From positions 1,639,415 to 1,703,414 of the forward strand of contig NZ_CP118480.1 of NCBI RefSeq assembly GCF_030450055.1: 64,000 nucleotides of DNA, written 5' to 3'. Each line of letters opens with the position of its first letter. The stretch's first letter is position 1. The notes beneath the pieces were generated by a model. That model ran no database searches. It was given only the letters and a program-made list of their open reading frames with translations, and was not told the origin of the DNA. Positions 45,298 through 53,388 of the stretch are shown one piece after another. The stretch comes from Gallaecimonas kandeliae (GTDB taxonomy: Bacteria > Pseudomonadota > Gammaproteobacteria > Enterobacterales > Gallaecimonadaceae). The translations under genes and the position numbers were made by a program.

Positions 45298-46412
45298 AAT
45301 ACTTCAAACTGCCCGACCTGGGCGAAGGTCTGCCGGAAGCAGAAATCGTCGAGTGGCACGTCAAGGCGGGCGACGAGGTAGAAGTGGACCAGGTGCTGGC
45401 CTCCATGGAAACCGCCAAGGCCATAGTGGATGTGCCTTCCCCGCTGAAAGGCAAAATCGCCAAGCTGTTCGGCGACGTGGGTGACGTCATCCACACCGGC
45501 TCCCCCCTGGTGGGCTTCGAAGGTGAAGAAGAAGACGCCGGCACCGTCGTCGGTAAAGTGGATACCCACGGCGCCGTCGCCAGCGGTGAAGACAGCTTCG
45601 TGGCCGGTAACAGCGTCGCGCCCGTGGTCGGCTCCCGCATCCAGGCCCTGCCTGCCACCCGCCTGCTGGCCAAGAAGCTGGGCGTGGACATCGAAGAGCT
45701 CAAGGGCAGCGGCCACGGTGGCGTGGTGACCGACGCCGACGTGCAGAAGGCCTTCGAAGCCGACGACAGCCTGTCCAAGAACGAGATCATCAAGGGTGCC
45801 CGCCGCGCCATGACCGACGCCATGCGTCACGCCTTCGAGACAGTGGTGCCCGTCACCCTGGCCGACGACGCCGACGTCTCCAACTGGGAGCCGGGCCAGG
45901 ATCCGACAGTGCGCCTGATCAAGGCCATGAGCGATGCCTGCGCCGCCGAGCCGGCCCTGAACGCCCACTTCAACGCCGATACCTACAGCCGCCGCCTCTT
46001 CGACAAGGTGGATCTGGGGATCGCCGTCGACAGCCCCCACGGCCTCTACGTGCCCGTGCTGCGTGACATCGGGAGCCGCGACGCCAAGAGCCTGCGTGAA
46101 GGCCTGGACAAGATGATCAAGGACGTGCGCGATCGCCGCGTACCCCAGGAGGAGCTGAAAGGCGCCACCATCACCTTGTCCAACTTCGGTGCCATCGCCG
46201 GCCGCTATGCCAACCCCATCATCACGCCGCCCCAGGTGGCCATAGTGGGTGCCGGTCGCAGCTACGAGACGGCTGTGCTGAAGGAAGGCCAGCTGGTGGC
46301 CAAGAAGATGCTGCCCCTGTCCGTGACCATGGACCACCAGGCCTGTACTGGTGGTGAGGCGGCCCGCTTCCTCAAGGCCCTCAAGGCCTCCCTGGAAAAG
46401 CCCAGCCTCTGA
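45294..46412 (+). CDS. 2-oxoacid dehydrogenase E2 acyltransferase
   Basis: Core acyltransferase of the complex, 372 residues. A single lipoyl domain comes first (lipoyl Lys in Met-Glu-Thr-Ala-Lys-Ala near residue 43, with Ala where many have Asp). A peripheral-subunit binding domain (Pro-Ala-Thr-Arg-Leu-Leu-Ala-Lys-Lys-Leu-Gly near 118-128) and the catalytic domain follow. The C-terminal active site reads Met-Asp-His-Gln-Ala-Cys-Thr-Gly-Gly-Glu, so the His is kept but the Asp of the classical His-x-x-x-Asp-Gly is Thr. Short for E2. No E3 gene follows, so the complex must borrow lipoamide dehydrogenase from elsewhere. Confidence 0.9.
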   Translation: MKYFKLPDLGEGLPEAEIVEWHVKAGDEVEVDQVLASMETAKAIVDVPSPLKGKIAKLFGDVGDVIHTGSPLVGFEGEEEDAGTVVGKVDTHGAVASGEDSFVAGNSVAPVVGSRIQALPATRLLAKKLGVDIEELKGSGHGGVVTDADVQKAFEADDSLSKNEIIKGARRAMTDAMRHAFETVVPVTLADDADVSNWEPGQDPTVRLIKAMSDACAAEPALNAHFNADTYSRRLFDKVDLGIAVDSPHGLYVPVLRDIGSRDAKSLREGLDKMIKDVRDRRVPQEELKGATITLSNFGAIAGRYANPIITPPQVAIVGAGRSYETAVLKEGQLVAKKMLPLSVTMDHQACTGGEAARFLKALKASLEKPSL

Positions 46413-46433
46413 GCAACCCTCTTTGCGTGTGAT

Positions 46434-46461
46434 AAAAGCCGGCAGCAGCCGGCTTTTTTTG
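46434..46461 (+). terminator. terminator of the 2-oxoacid dehydrogenase operon
   Basis: AAAAGCCGGC-AGCA-GCCGGCTTTTTTT, a strong stem with a seven-T tail. Confidence 0.92.
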
Positions 46462-46529
46462 TTTCAGTCATCCGGGTTCTGGGAGACAGTATTCAAGTTA
46501 GGAAGACCTGGCTTCGTTGAGGGATGAAT

Positions 46530-46973
46530 ATGATGAAGAAAGCTGCCCCGCTGATCTGCCTGGCGCTCATTTCCTCTGGGCTCCATTGCCAGCCCCAGGT
46601 CGAGATCACACTGTCTCGGTTTAATAAGGAAAAATTGCAGCTGCTGGTGGTGAATAACAACGACGAGCCGGCCAGTTTTGACTACAACTTCTGCCAGTCG
46701 TCGGTAGGGGATCTGTCTTTTGACGTCATCGGAAGTGATGGGCATCGTTATCCCTTTCAGGTGATGCTCAATGAAGATTGCGACCTCGACAGCCACTTTC
46801 GGTTGGAGCCTTTCTGTGTTGTTGGGAAATTAGTTCCGATTAAAGACCTGCTGAGTTTTCACGGTAACCCCAAAGGGAAGCTGGATCTCAATGCGCATTT
46901 CTGCGAACGGGGGAAAAGCGGTAGCCGGGTTAACTGCCTCAGTAGCAACAGCCTCGAGATATTGGCCGAGTAA
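46530..46973 (+). CDS. exported hypothetical protein
   Basis: A 147-residue protein I do not recognise. It has a signal peptide (Met-Met-Lys-Lys, hydrophobic core to about residue 20) and six or so Cys in the mature part, which looks beta-rich, perhaps one Ig-like domain held by disulfides. The Cys at the end of the signal does not form a proper lipobox. ATG 46530 lies 6 nt from GAGGG; ATG 46524 touches that site. Its base composition is clearly more AT-rich than the flanking genes, suggesting recent acquisition. It stands alone with no obvious terminator. Confidence 0.65.
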   Translation: MMKKAAPLICLALISSGLHCQPQVEITLSRFNKEKLQLLVVNNNDEPASFDYNFCQSSVGDLSFDVIGSDGHRYPFQVMLNEDCDLDSHFRLEPFCVVGKLVPIKDLLSFHGNPKGKLDLNAHFCERGKSGSRVNCLSSNSLEILAE

Positions 46974-47084
46974 TGATCTTTAGGCAGCCCCTTCTCCGTT
47001 GAGAGGACTGGAGCAACAGGCTGACGAGAGTGCCTTGCAGTGCTTTTTAAAACTGGGTAGAAGCGATAGAAAAGGAGAAAAATC

Positions 47085-48812
47085 ATGCTGCTACCCTTGC
47101 TGCTCAGCGCCGCCATAACGGCGCCCTTGCAGGCGCCCCTGCCCCCCGAGCCGGCTTGGCAGGGCAAGACCCTGGCCCTTATCAACACCCAGGATCCCAC
47201 TCCGGTGGAAGCGGCCGGCTTTGCGGTAACCCCGGACTATGCCGCCACCGTCGCCTACCTAAAGACCCTGGCCGCAGGCCATCCCGCGCTTAAGCTCAGC
47301 CGCTTTGGCAAGTCAGGGCAGGGCCGTGACCTCTGGGCTGTGACCCTGGGCCAGCCCGGTAACGGCAAGCCGACCCTTTTGCTGCAGGCCGGCATCCATG
47401 CCGGGGAGATAGACGGCAAGGACGCCGGCCTGATGTTCCTGCGGGACTGGGCGGCAGGGCAGCACAGGGCGCTGCTGGCCAAGGTCAACCTGGTGTTCGT
47501 GCCCATCTTCAATGCCGATGGCCATGAGCGCGCCGGCCCCTTTAACAGGCCCAACCAAAGGGGCCCCCAGAATATGGGCTGGCGGAGCAATGCCCGCAAC
47601 CTCAACCTCAACCGCGACTACACCAAACTCGATACCCCAGAGATGCGGGCCATGGTGGCGCTGATCAACGAAGTCCAACCCAGCCTCTATGTCGACGTCC
47701 ATGTCACCGACGGTGAGGACTGGCAGTACGACAGCCTTATCGCCATCAACACCACTTACGCGCCAAAGACTACTGCCTGGCTGACCGGCTATTACAGGCC
47801 CAGGCTTTATGCCTACCTGAAAAGCCAGGGCCATATGCCGGGGGATTTCCTCTTCCTTGAAGACGGCAAGCATCCGCAGAAGGGCGCCATCCTCTGGCAG
47901 GCCGAGCCCCGCTATTCCAACGGCTATGGCCCGGCCCGTAACCTGCCGACGGTGCTGGTGGAAAACCACAGCCTGAAACCCTATCAGCGGCGGGTCTTGG
48001 CCACTTATGCGCTCATCGAAGAGTCCTTGAGGCTGCTTGCCGACGACGGCAAGGCACTGCAGCAGGCCATAGCCGCCGACGACCAGGCCCGCCCGGCCGA
48101 GCTGCCCCTGGCCTTCGGGCGGGGCGACAAGGCAGAGAGGAAAGACATCCCCGGGGTCGGCTACCAGTACTACCAGAGCCCTGTTTCGGGGGCAGAAGAA
48201 GTGCGCTGGACGGGCGAGCCCCTTACCTGGAAGCAGGTGCCGGTCTGGCCCATGGACAAGCCCGTCCTCTTTGCCAAGCGGCCCAAGGCCTATGTCATTC
48301 CGGCCCAGTGGCCAGGCGTCATCCAGCGCCTGGCAGAACAGGGGATCCAGATGGAACGGCTGGATATGCCCCTTAAGCTCCGGGCCCGCCAATACCACAT
48401 CGACCAGTTCCAGTTCGCCAAGGCGCCTTTCGAGGGCCATTTCCGGGTCAGCACCCAGGGCCAATGGCAAATCGTCGACGAGAAGCTGCCGGCCGGCTCG
48501 GTGCGGATCAGCACCGATCAGCCCCTTGGCAACCTCGCCATGTTGTTGCTCGAACCCCAGGCCCCGGACAGTTTCCTGCAATGGGGTTTCTTCAACGCCA
48601 TCTTCAGCCGCACCGAGTACATGGAGCCCTACGTGATAGCCCCTATGGCAGAAGCCATGCTCAAAGAGCCCAAGCTCAAGGCCGCCTTCGAGAAGGCCCT
48701 GGCCGACCCAGCCTTCAAGGCGGACCCCGAAGCGCGGCTGCGCTGGTTCTACGAACGCAGCCCCTATTTCGACCAGACTTACCTGCGGTACCCGGTGCTG
48801 AGGGAGGAATAA
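47085..48812 (+). CDS. secreted M14-family metallopeptidase
   Basis: A 575-residue zinc carboxypeptidase with a short signal peptide (to about residue 16). The catalytic domain (about 45-330) shows Ala-Gly-Ile-His-Ala-Gly-Glu-Ile-Asp-Gly near 101-110 (zinc His and Glu), Phe-Asn-Ala-Asp-Gly-His-Glu near 143, Asn-Leu-Asn-Leu-Asn-Arg-Asp-Tyr near 173, and Asp-Val-His-Val-Thr-Asp-Gly near 205 (zinc His). About 230 further residues of mostly beta character follow, with no named domain that I can recognise. Acts in the periplasm or outside. Substrate unknown. Confidence 0.88.
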   Translation: MLLPLLLSAAITAPLQAPLPPEPAWQGKTLALINTQDPTPVEAAGFAVTPDYAATVAYLKTLAAGHPALKLSRFGKSGQGRDLWAVTLGQPGNGKPTLLLQAGIHAGEIDGKDAGLMFLRDWAAGQHRALLAKVNLVFVPIFNADGHERAGPFNRPNQRGPQNMGWRSNARNLNLNRDYTKLDTPEMRAMVALINEVQPSLYVDVHVTDGEDWQYDSLIAINTTYAPKTTAWLTGYYRPRLYAYLKSQGHMPGDFLFLEDGKHPQKGAILWQAEPRYSNGYGPARNLPTVLVENHSLKPYQRRVLATYALIEESLRLLADDGKALQQAIAADDQARPAELPLAFGRGDKAERKDIPGVGYQYYQSPVSGAEEVRWTGEPLTWKQVPVWPMDKPVLFAKRPKAYVIPAQWPGVIQRLAEQGIQMERLDMPLKLRARQYHIDQFQFAKAPFEGHFRVSTQGQWQIVDEKLPAGSVRISTDQPLGNLAMLLLEPQAPDSFLQWGFFNAIFSRTEYMEPYVIAPMAEAMLKEPKLKAAFEKALADPAFKADPEARLRWFYERSPYFDQTYLRYPVLREE

Positions 48813-48840
48813 AAAAAAGCCGCCCTCGGGCGGCTTTTTT
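48812..48840 (+). terminator. terminator of the secreted M14 peptidase gene
   Basis: AAAAAGCCGCC-CTC-GGGCGGCTTTTTT directly after the stop; also usable for the converging ABC operon. Confidence 0.9.
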
Positions 48841-48842
48841 CG

Positions 48843-49646
48843 TCAGGCCAGGTGGCGGCGCCTTATCTCGGCGCAGCCCAGCCAGAAGAGGCAGGCGATG
48901 CCCAGGCCTCCGGTGACGGCAAGGAGCTCACCATCTTGCCCACCGATGCCGCCCAGTGCCATGCCAAAATGAACCTTGAGGCTTGCCCCCAGCACCAGGG
49001 CCTCTTTGCCGAGGTGGCCGAAGATGAACTGGGTGACGGGGTGCCCGCCCAGCAGCAGGCTTTCGGCCAGGGACAGCAGCATTGGCAGCAGCAGCATCCA
49101 CAGCAGCGGCCGTTGTGTGGTGGCAGACAACAGCATCATGAAGCCGTAGAAGGGGGCCAGTAGCAGCGACAGCCAGAACAGATGCAGCCCCAGTCCCCAC
49201 CAACCGGCCAGGCTACCGGCCGGGCTCAGTTGGCCCCCCGATGCCATCAGGGCCGCCAGGGGCAGTTCAGCCAAGATGATGGCGGCCAGGTAGAGCAGTG
49301 GCACCACCAGCATCACCACGGCCACCTTGGCGGCGACTGTGGCCAGATCGCTGACCGGCAGGGAGCGCCAGAAAAGGATGGATCTGTCCTTGCGCTCGTC
49401 CAACAGGCAGTTGCCACAGAAAGTGACGGCCGCCAAGACGGCGCAGACGAAGAAGGGGCTGGCAAAGACCAGCAGCAGGGGGGCACCGGTGACCTCGTCA
49501 CCCTGTGTACGGACGCTGCCACCACCCTTCAAGACGACATAGAGCTGCAGGGCCCAGAGCAGCAGCACCAGCATGGCCGGCAGCCACAACAGGGTCTTGT
49601 TGTTCTCCCAGCACTCCTTGCGTACCAGCATCATGAAGCTGTTCAT
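48843..49646 (-). CDS. ABC-2 type transporter permease
   Basis: A 267-residue membrane protein with about six helices; the loop Glu-Arg-Lys-Asp-Arg-Ser-Ile-Leu-Phe-Trp-Arg-Ser-Leu-Pro-Val-Ser near residues 83-98 is typical of ABC-2 permeases paired with YtrB-like ATPases. Last gene of a GntR-ATPase-permease operon; its ATG overlaps the ATPase stop (TGATG). Substrate unknown; relatives act in cell-envelope stress or peptide export. Confidence 0.85.
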   Translation of the reverse strand: MNSFMMLVRKECWENNKTLLWLPAMLVLLLWALQLYVVLKGGGSVRTQGDEVTGAPLLLVFASPFFVCAVLAAVTFCGNCLLDERKDRSILFWRSLPVSDLATVAAKVAVVMLVVPLLYLAAIILAELPLAALMASGGQLSPAGSLAGWWGLGLHLFWLSLLLAPFYGFMMLLSATTQRPLLWMLLLPMLLSLAESLLLGGHPVTQFIFGHLGKEALVLGASLKVHFGMALGGIGGQDGELLAVTGGLGIACLFWLGCAEIRRRHLA

Positions 49647-50497
49647 CAGGCAGCCCTCCCGGCTTTGGCGACGAAGAGATCGGCAAGGGAGGGGCTCCCC
49701 ACCCGGCCAAGGCCCGCCAGTTCGTCGGCGGGGCGTTCGAAGGTCAGCAGGTGGCCGCCCAGGGTGCTGCGCTCGGCCAGCGGACCCAGGGCCCTGGCCG
49801 CTTCCAGCTCGGCCTTGCCCACCTCCAGTTCACAAAAGCGCTGGGCCAGTTCTTCGACTGGGCTGTCCAGCACCAGCTTGCCGCCGTGCAGGAAGAGCAC
49901 ATGGGTCAGCAGGTGTTCCACTTCCTCCACCTCGTGGGTGGTGATGAGGATGGTCTTCTGGTGATCGAAGTAGTCTTCCAGCAGCCGCTGGTAGAAGCCC
50001 TTGCGGTAGACCACGTCCAGGCCCAGGGTGGGCTCGTCCAGCACCAGCAGCTCGGCGTCTATGGCGGTGATGAGGGCCAGGTGCAACTGGGTCACCATGC
50101 CTTTGGACAGCTGTTTGACCTTGGCGTCCAGGGGAATGTCGGTGCCGGCCAGTATGGCCCTGCAGCGCTCGGCGCTGAAACGGGGGTGGGTGGCGGCCAT
50201 GTACTTGAGCAACTGGCTTACCTTGGCCCAGCGGGGCAGGGAGGCCACGTCCGAGATGTAGGTCACGCGCTCCAGCAACTTGGCCCTGTGGTGCAAGGGA
50301 TCCTGGCCCAGCACCTGGAGGTCGCCATCCACCGGCAGCAGGCCCAGTATGGCCCCCAGCAATGTGCTCTTGCCGGCACCGTTGACGCCCACCAGCCCGA
50401 CTATCTGGCCGCGTTTTATCTCGAGGTCGATGCCGTCCAGTACCTGTTTGCGCCCGAAGCGCTTGGTCAGGCCTTGGCCTTTAATCAGTGTGTCCAT
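49646..50497 (-). CDS. ABC transporter ATP-binding protein
   Basis: A 283-residue nucleotide-binding subunit. Walker A Gly-Val-Asn-Gly-Ala-Gly-Lys-Ser-Thr near 37-45, signature Leu-Ser-Lys-Gly-Met-Val-Thr-Gln near 128 (Ser-Lys-Gly instead of Ser-Gly-Gly, common in the YtrB group), Walker B Leu-Leu-Val-Leu-Asp-Glu-Pro-Thr near 149, and switch His in Ile-Thr-Thr-His-Glu near 187. It overlaps the regulator gene by 17 nt and the permease by one base. Confidence 0.93.
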   Translation of the reverse strand: MDTLIKGQGLTKRFGRKQVLDGIDLEIKRGQIVGLVGVNGAGKSTLLGAILGLLPVDGDLQVLGQDPLHHRAKLLERVTYISDVASLPRWAKVSQLLKYMAATHPRFSAERCRAILAGTDIPLDAKVKQLSKGMVTQLHLALITAIDAELLVLDEPTLGLDVVYRKGFYQRLLEDYFDHQKTILITTHEVEEVEHLLTHVLFLHGGKLVLDSPVEELAQRFCELEVGKAELEAARALGPLAERSTLGGHLLTFERPADELAGLGRVGSPSLADLFVAKAGRAA

Positions 50498-50858
50498 CCC
50501 TAACTCCTTCCAGGGTTTGCAGCAAGGTCCCGGGGTTGAGCCCCAGGCGTTTTATCTCTTCTCTTATTCTCGGCCAGGTTTCTTCAAGGAAACGGGTCCT
50601 TTCCCTGGCCAGCAATGCCTCTCTGGCCCCTTCGGCCACGAAGCTGCCGATGCCGCGGCGCTTCTCCACCACTCCCAGATCGGCCAGCTGGGCCAGGGCC
50701 CGCTGTACCGTCAGGGGGTTGAGCTGCATGTCGGCAGCCAACTGGCGCACGCTGGGCAGCGGATCCCCCGGGGCCAGGCGGCCCTCCAGAATGGTGGCCA
50801 CCAGCCTCGACACCAGTTGTTCGTATAGAGGCTGGCCCTGTTGCCATTGTCCTTGCAC
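50481..50858 (-). CDS. YtrA-subfamily GntR regulator
   Basis: A 125-residue one-domain regulator: GntR winged helix (Gln-Pro-Leu-Tyr-Glu-Gln-Leu-Val near 10, Leu-Pro-Ser-Val-Arg-Gln-Leu-Ala near 34-41, Asn-Pro-Leu-Thr-Val-Gln-Arg-Ala near 47-54, Gly-Ile-Gly-Ser-Phe-Val near 69) followed by a short helical dimerisation tail. This layout is the YtrA subfamily, which controls adjacent ABC genes. Start is GTG 50858 with AAGGAG 7 nt upstream. A palindrome at 50882-50899 just upstream is the likely own operator. Confidence 0.92.
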   Translation of the reverse strand: MQGQWQQGQPLYEQLVSRLVATILEGRLAPGDPLPSVRQLAADMQLNPLTVQRALAQLADLGVVEKRRGIGSFVAEGAREALLARERTRFLEETWPRIREEIKRLGLNPGTLLQTLEGVRDGHTD

Positions 50859-50881
50859 GTCGAACTCCTTTTTGTGTTGCT

Positions 50882-50899
50882 GTGTTATTTAAGTAACAC
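50882..50899. promoter_or_regulatory. putative YtrA-type operator
   Basis: GTGTTATTTAAGTAACAC is an 18-bp inverted repeat with a single mismatched pair, centred about 32 bp upstream of the regulator start. Its position and symmetry suit autoregulation by the GntR protein. Confidence 0.65.
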
Positions 50900-51069
50900 G
50901 GCTGGCGACAGGTTGGCATCCGCAACTTGTTACAAGGTGTGTCTGGTGAAGGACTGAACAACGGGGCTCCGCTTAGAGGACCAGCGGCGCCGCTGGCTTT
51001 GTTGCGGCTCGCGGAGCCCGGCAAAGTTTGCCAGTATCCAAGGCAACGCCTTGTCGAAGAGTCTCTCCC

Positions 51070-52392
51070 ATGCAAAGGATCCTGGTGCTCATCGCCGTTG
51101 CCCTCGGCGCTTTCCTGTTGTCTGCCGGCCCCCTGGGAGGGCAGATAGATGCCGGGCTGGCCATCTTGGTCCTGGTCGGCGTGCTCTGGGTGACTGAGGC
51201 CCTGCCGGTGACCATAACGGCGTTGCTGGTGCCGGTGCTGGCCGCCTTGCTGCATGTCCTCGACGTCAAGTCGGCCATGGCCAACTTCGCCAACCCCATC
51301 ATCTACCTCTTCCTGGGAGGCTTTGCCTTGGCTTCCGCCCTCAAGGAGCAGGGGCTGGACAGGGCCATGGCCTCGGCCGTGATGCGCCTGGCTGGCGGCC
51401 GATTTTGGCTGTCGGTGCTGCTGCTGTTCCTGGCCGCCGCTTTCCTGTCCATGTGGATCAGTAACACGGCCACCGCCGCCATGATGTTGCCCCTGGCCCT
51501 GGGGCTCTTTAAACGCCTGGACGAAGAGGCGACGGCCAGCACCCAGATCTTCGTGCTGCTGGGTATCGCCTATTCGGCGAGCCTCGGCGGCATGGGAACC
51601 CTGGTGGGCAGCCCGCCCAACGCCATAGCGGCGGGTTACCTGCACCAGGGCTTTGACGATTGGTTGAAGGTGGGGCTACCCATGGTGGCCATCTTGCTGC
51701 CCCTGGCCTGGCTGGTGCTCTACTGGCAGCTGCGGCCTGAACTGGGGCAAAGGGTGGCGGTGCGCCACGAGCCCTTCGAATGGAGCCGGCAGCGGCTGCT
51801 GACGCTGGCACTGTTCGGTGTCACTGTGTTGTGCTGGATCTTCTCCAAGCCCCTTGGCGCCTTGCTGGGGGGCGTCAAGGATCTGGACAGCCTGGTGGCG
51901 CTGACTGCCACAGTGCTGGTGGGGGCCCTGGGGCTGACCAGTTGGAAATCGCTGGAGCGGGATGTGGACTGGGGTGTATTGCTGCTTTTCGGTGGCGGCC
52001 TGACCCTGTCCGCCGTACTCAAGGCCACGGGTACCAGCGCCTGGCTGGCCCAGGGGCTCTCATCCCTGACCCAGGGGGCACCGGTTTGGCTGCTCTATGG
52101 TCTTATCGCCCTGTTCGTGGTCTTCCTCACCGAGCTGGCCTCTAACACCGCCAGCGCGGCGTTGCTGGTGCCGCTCTTCGGTGGCATAGCCCAGGCCCTT
52201 GGCCTGCCGGTGGCCAACATGGCGGTGCTGATCGCCATCGCCGCTTCCTGCGCCTTCATGTTGCCGGTGGCCACGCCCCCCAATGCCATTGTCTTCGGCA
52301 CCGGCCTGGTGCCTCAAAAGACCATGATGCGCACCGGGCTCTGGTTGAACCTGGCCTGCGTACTGGTGCTGACGGTGGTGTTTGGCCACTAG
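51070..52392 (+). CDS. SLC13/DASS-family anion:sodium symporter
   Basis: A 440-residue inner-membrane carrier with about 11 helices. The two DASS Ser-Asn-Thr motifs are seen: Trp-Ile-Ser-Asn-Thr-Ala-Thr-Ala-Ala near residue 136 and Leu-Ala-Ser-Asn-Thr-Ala-Ser-Ala-Ala near 358. Gly-Ser-Pro-Pro-Asn-Ala-Ile-Ala near 179 and Thr-Pro-Pro-Asn-Ala-Ile-Val near 399 accompany them. Likely substrates are dicarboxylates such as succinate or malate, or sulfate; the sequence does not decide. I take ATG 51070, as the 14-residue extension to 51028 is polar and unlike the family. Confidence 0.9.
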   Translation: MQRILVLIAVALGAFLLSAGPLGGQIDAGLAILVLVGVLWVTEALPVTITALLVPVLAALLHVLDVKSAMANFANPIIYLFLGGFALASALKEQGLDRAMASAVMRLAGGRFWLSVLLLFLAAAFLSMWISNTATAAMMLPLALGLFKRLDEEATASTQIFVLLGIAYSASLGGMGTLVGSPPNAIAAGYLHQGFDDWLKVGLPMVAILLPLAWLVLYWQLRPELGQRVAVRHEPFEWSRQRLLTLALFGVTVLCWIFSKPLGALLGGVKDLDSLVALTATVLVGALGLTSWKSLERDVDWGVLLLFGGGLTLSAVLKATGTSAWLAQGLSSLTQGAPVWLLYGLIALFVVFLTELASNTASAALLVPLFGGIAQALGLPVANMAVLIAIAASCAFMLPVATPPNAIVFGTGLVPQKTMMRTGLWLNLACVLVLTVVFGH

Positions 52393-52398
52393 GGCCGG

Positions 52399-53352
52399 CT
52401 AGAAACGCCAGCGGCCGTTGAGGGCAAAGGCGATATCGGCGCAGTTGTCGTAGGAGACGGCGTTTTCGATGACGGCAAACTCCAGGGCGGAGCTTTGCCA
52501 TTGGTAGCGGTAGCCGAGGGCCAGCTCATGCAGCGGTTTCTTGAACTGGCCGAGATCCGGTGCCAGGCCCTGGTAGAGCCGGTATTCGGCCAGCAGGGCC
52601 TGGTGGGAGCTCAGCTGGTAGCGATAGCCGGTGGCGGCGTTCCAGCTGTAACGGCGCAGCCGGATGTCGGCAAAGCCTTCTTCCTGCCGGTGGCTGGCCG
52701 CCAGCAGCAGGTGCAGCTGGTGCCGGCTGGCGATGTTGAGGCTGTAATTCAACTGTAATGCCTGCTCGAACTGATGCTTGGCGAAACGGCCGCCGAGCTG
52801 GTTCCAAAAAAGGCTTGCCCCCAGGCTCATGGCCTGACGGGCGTCGGCGAAGAGGTTAAGCTCTCCGTAAAGGGTCAGGGTCCTGTCGAGGGTGGCGCCG
52901 TTGAAATCACGGTAGTCGGCCCCTTGGGAGGGGAGCCAGATCCGGCTGTCGTTCTTGGGAACCTTTTCCCGGCCGTTCTCGCTGATCCCGAAGGCCTTGT
53001 GGAAATGCTCTGTGAGGTTGTCGAGGTGGCTGTTGGCCACCCAATGGTATGAGAAAGCTCCTTCCAGGCGCCAGCCTGGTGCCACCTGGCCGGACAGCCG
53101 CGCCGTCAGATCGCTCTGGTAGTAGTCGAGGGAGTAGGGGACCTGGTCATCCTGATCCCAGATGGAGGCGGTGTTGGCGTCAAGGTCGGCTTCCACGGGG
53201 CCGCTGGCGGAGAGGGCGGCGTCCCTCAGGCCCGGCATCAGGCTGCTGGAAAAGAGTGGCGCCTGGGTCATCAGCTGTAGCGGGCCGAAATCCTCAGCCG
53301 CCCCCCTTGGCAGCACCGCCATCAAAGCCAGTAGCAACAGTGTCCTTGGCAT
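52399..53352 (-). CDS. DUF3187-like outer-membrane-type protein
   Basis: About 317 residues with a signal peptide (Met-Pro-Arg-Thr then a leucine-rich core, cut near Gly-Ala-Ala-Glu) and alternating beta-strand pattern ending in Trp-Arg-Phe, as in outer-membrane barrels. The segment Leu-Thr-Glu-His-Phe-His-Lys-Ala-Phe-Gly, then Asn-Gly-Arg-Glu-Lys-Val-Pro, recalls the DUF3187 family. Function unknown. ATG 53352 is preceded by GGGGAAGGGA; ATG 53376 abuts its ribosome site and is less likely. Downstream partner of the shorter protein at 53389-53928, with a related C-terminus. Confidence 0.68.
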   Translation of the reverse strand: MPRTLLLLALMAVLPRGAAEDFGPLQLMTQAPLFSSSLMPGLRDAALSASGPVEADLDANTASIWDQDDQVPYSLDYYQSDLTARLSGQVAPGWRLEGAFSYHWVANSHLDNLTEHFHKAFGISENGREKVPKNDSRIWLPSQGADYRDFNGATLDRTLTLYGELNLFADARQAMSLGASLFWNQLGGRFAKHQFEQALQLNYSLNIASRHQLHLLLAASHRQEEGFADIRLRRYSWNAATGYRYQLSSHQALLAEYRLYQGLAPDLGQFKKPLHELALGYRYQWQSSALEFAVIENAVSYDNCADIAFALNGRWRF

Positions 53353-53388
53353 TCCCTTCCCCACGGATGAGTTCATCTCCCTAGGCTG

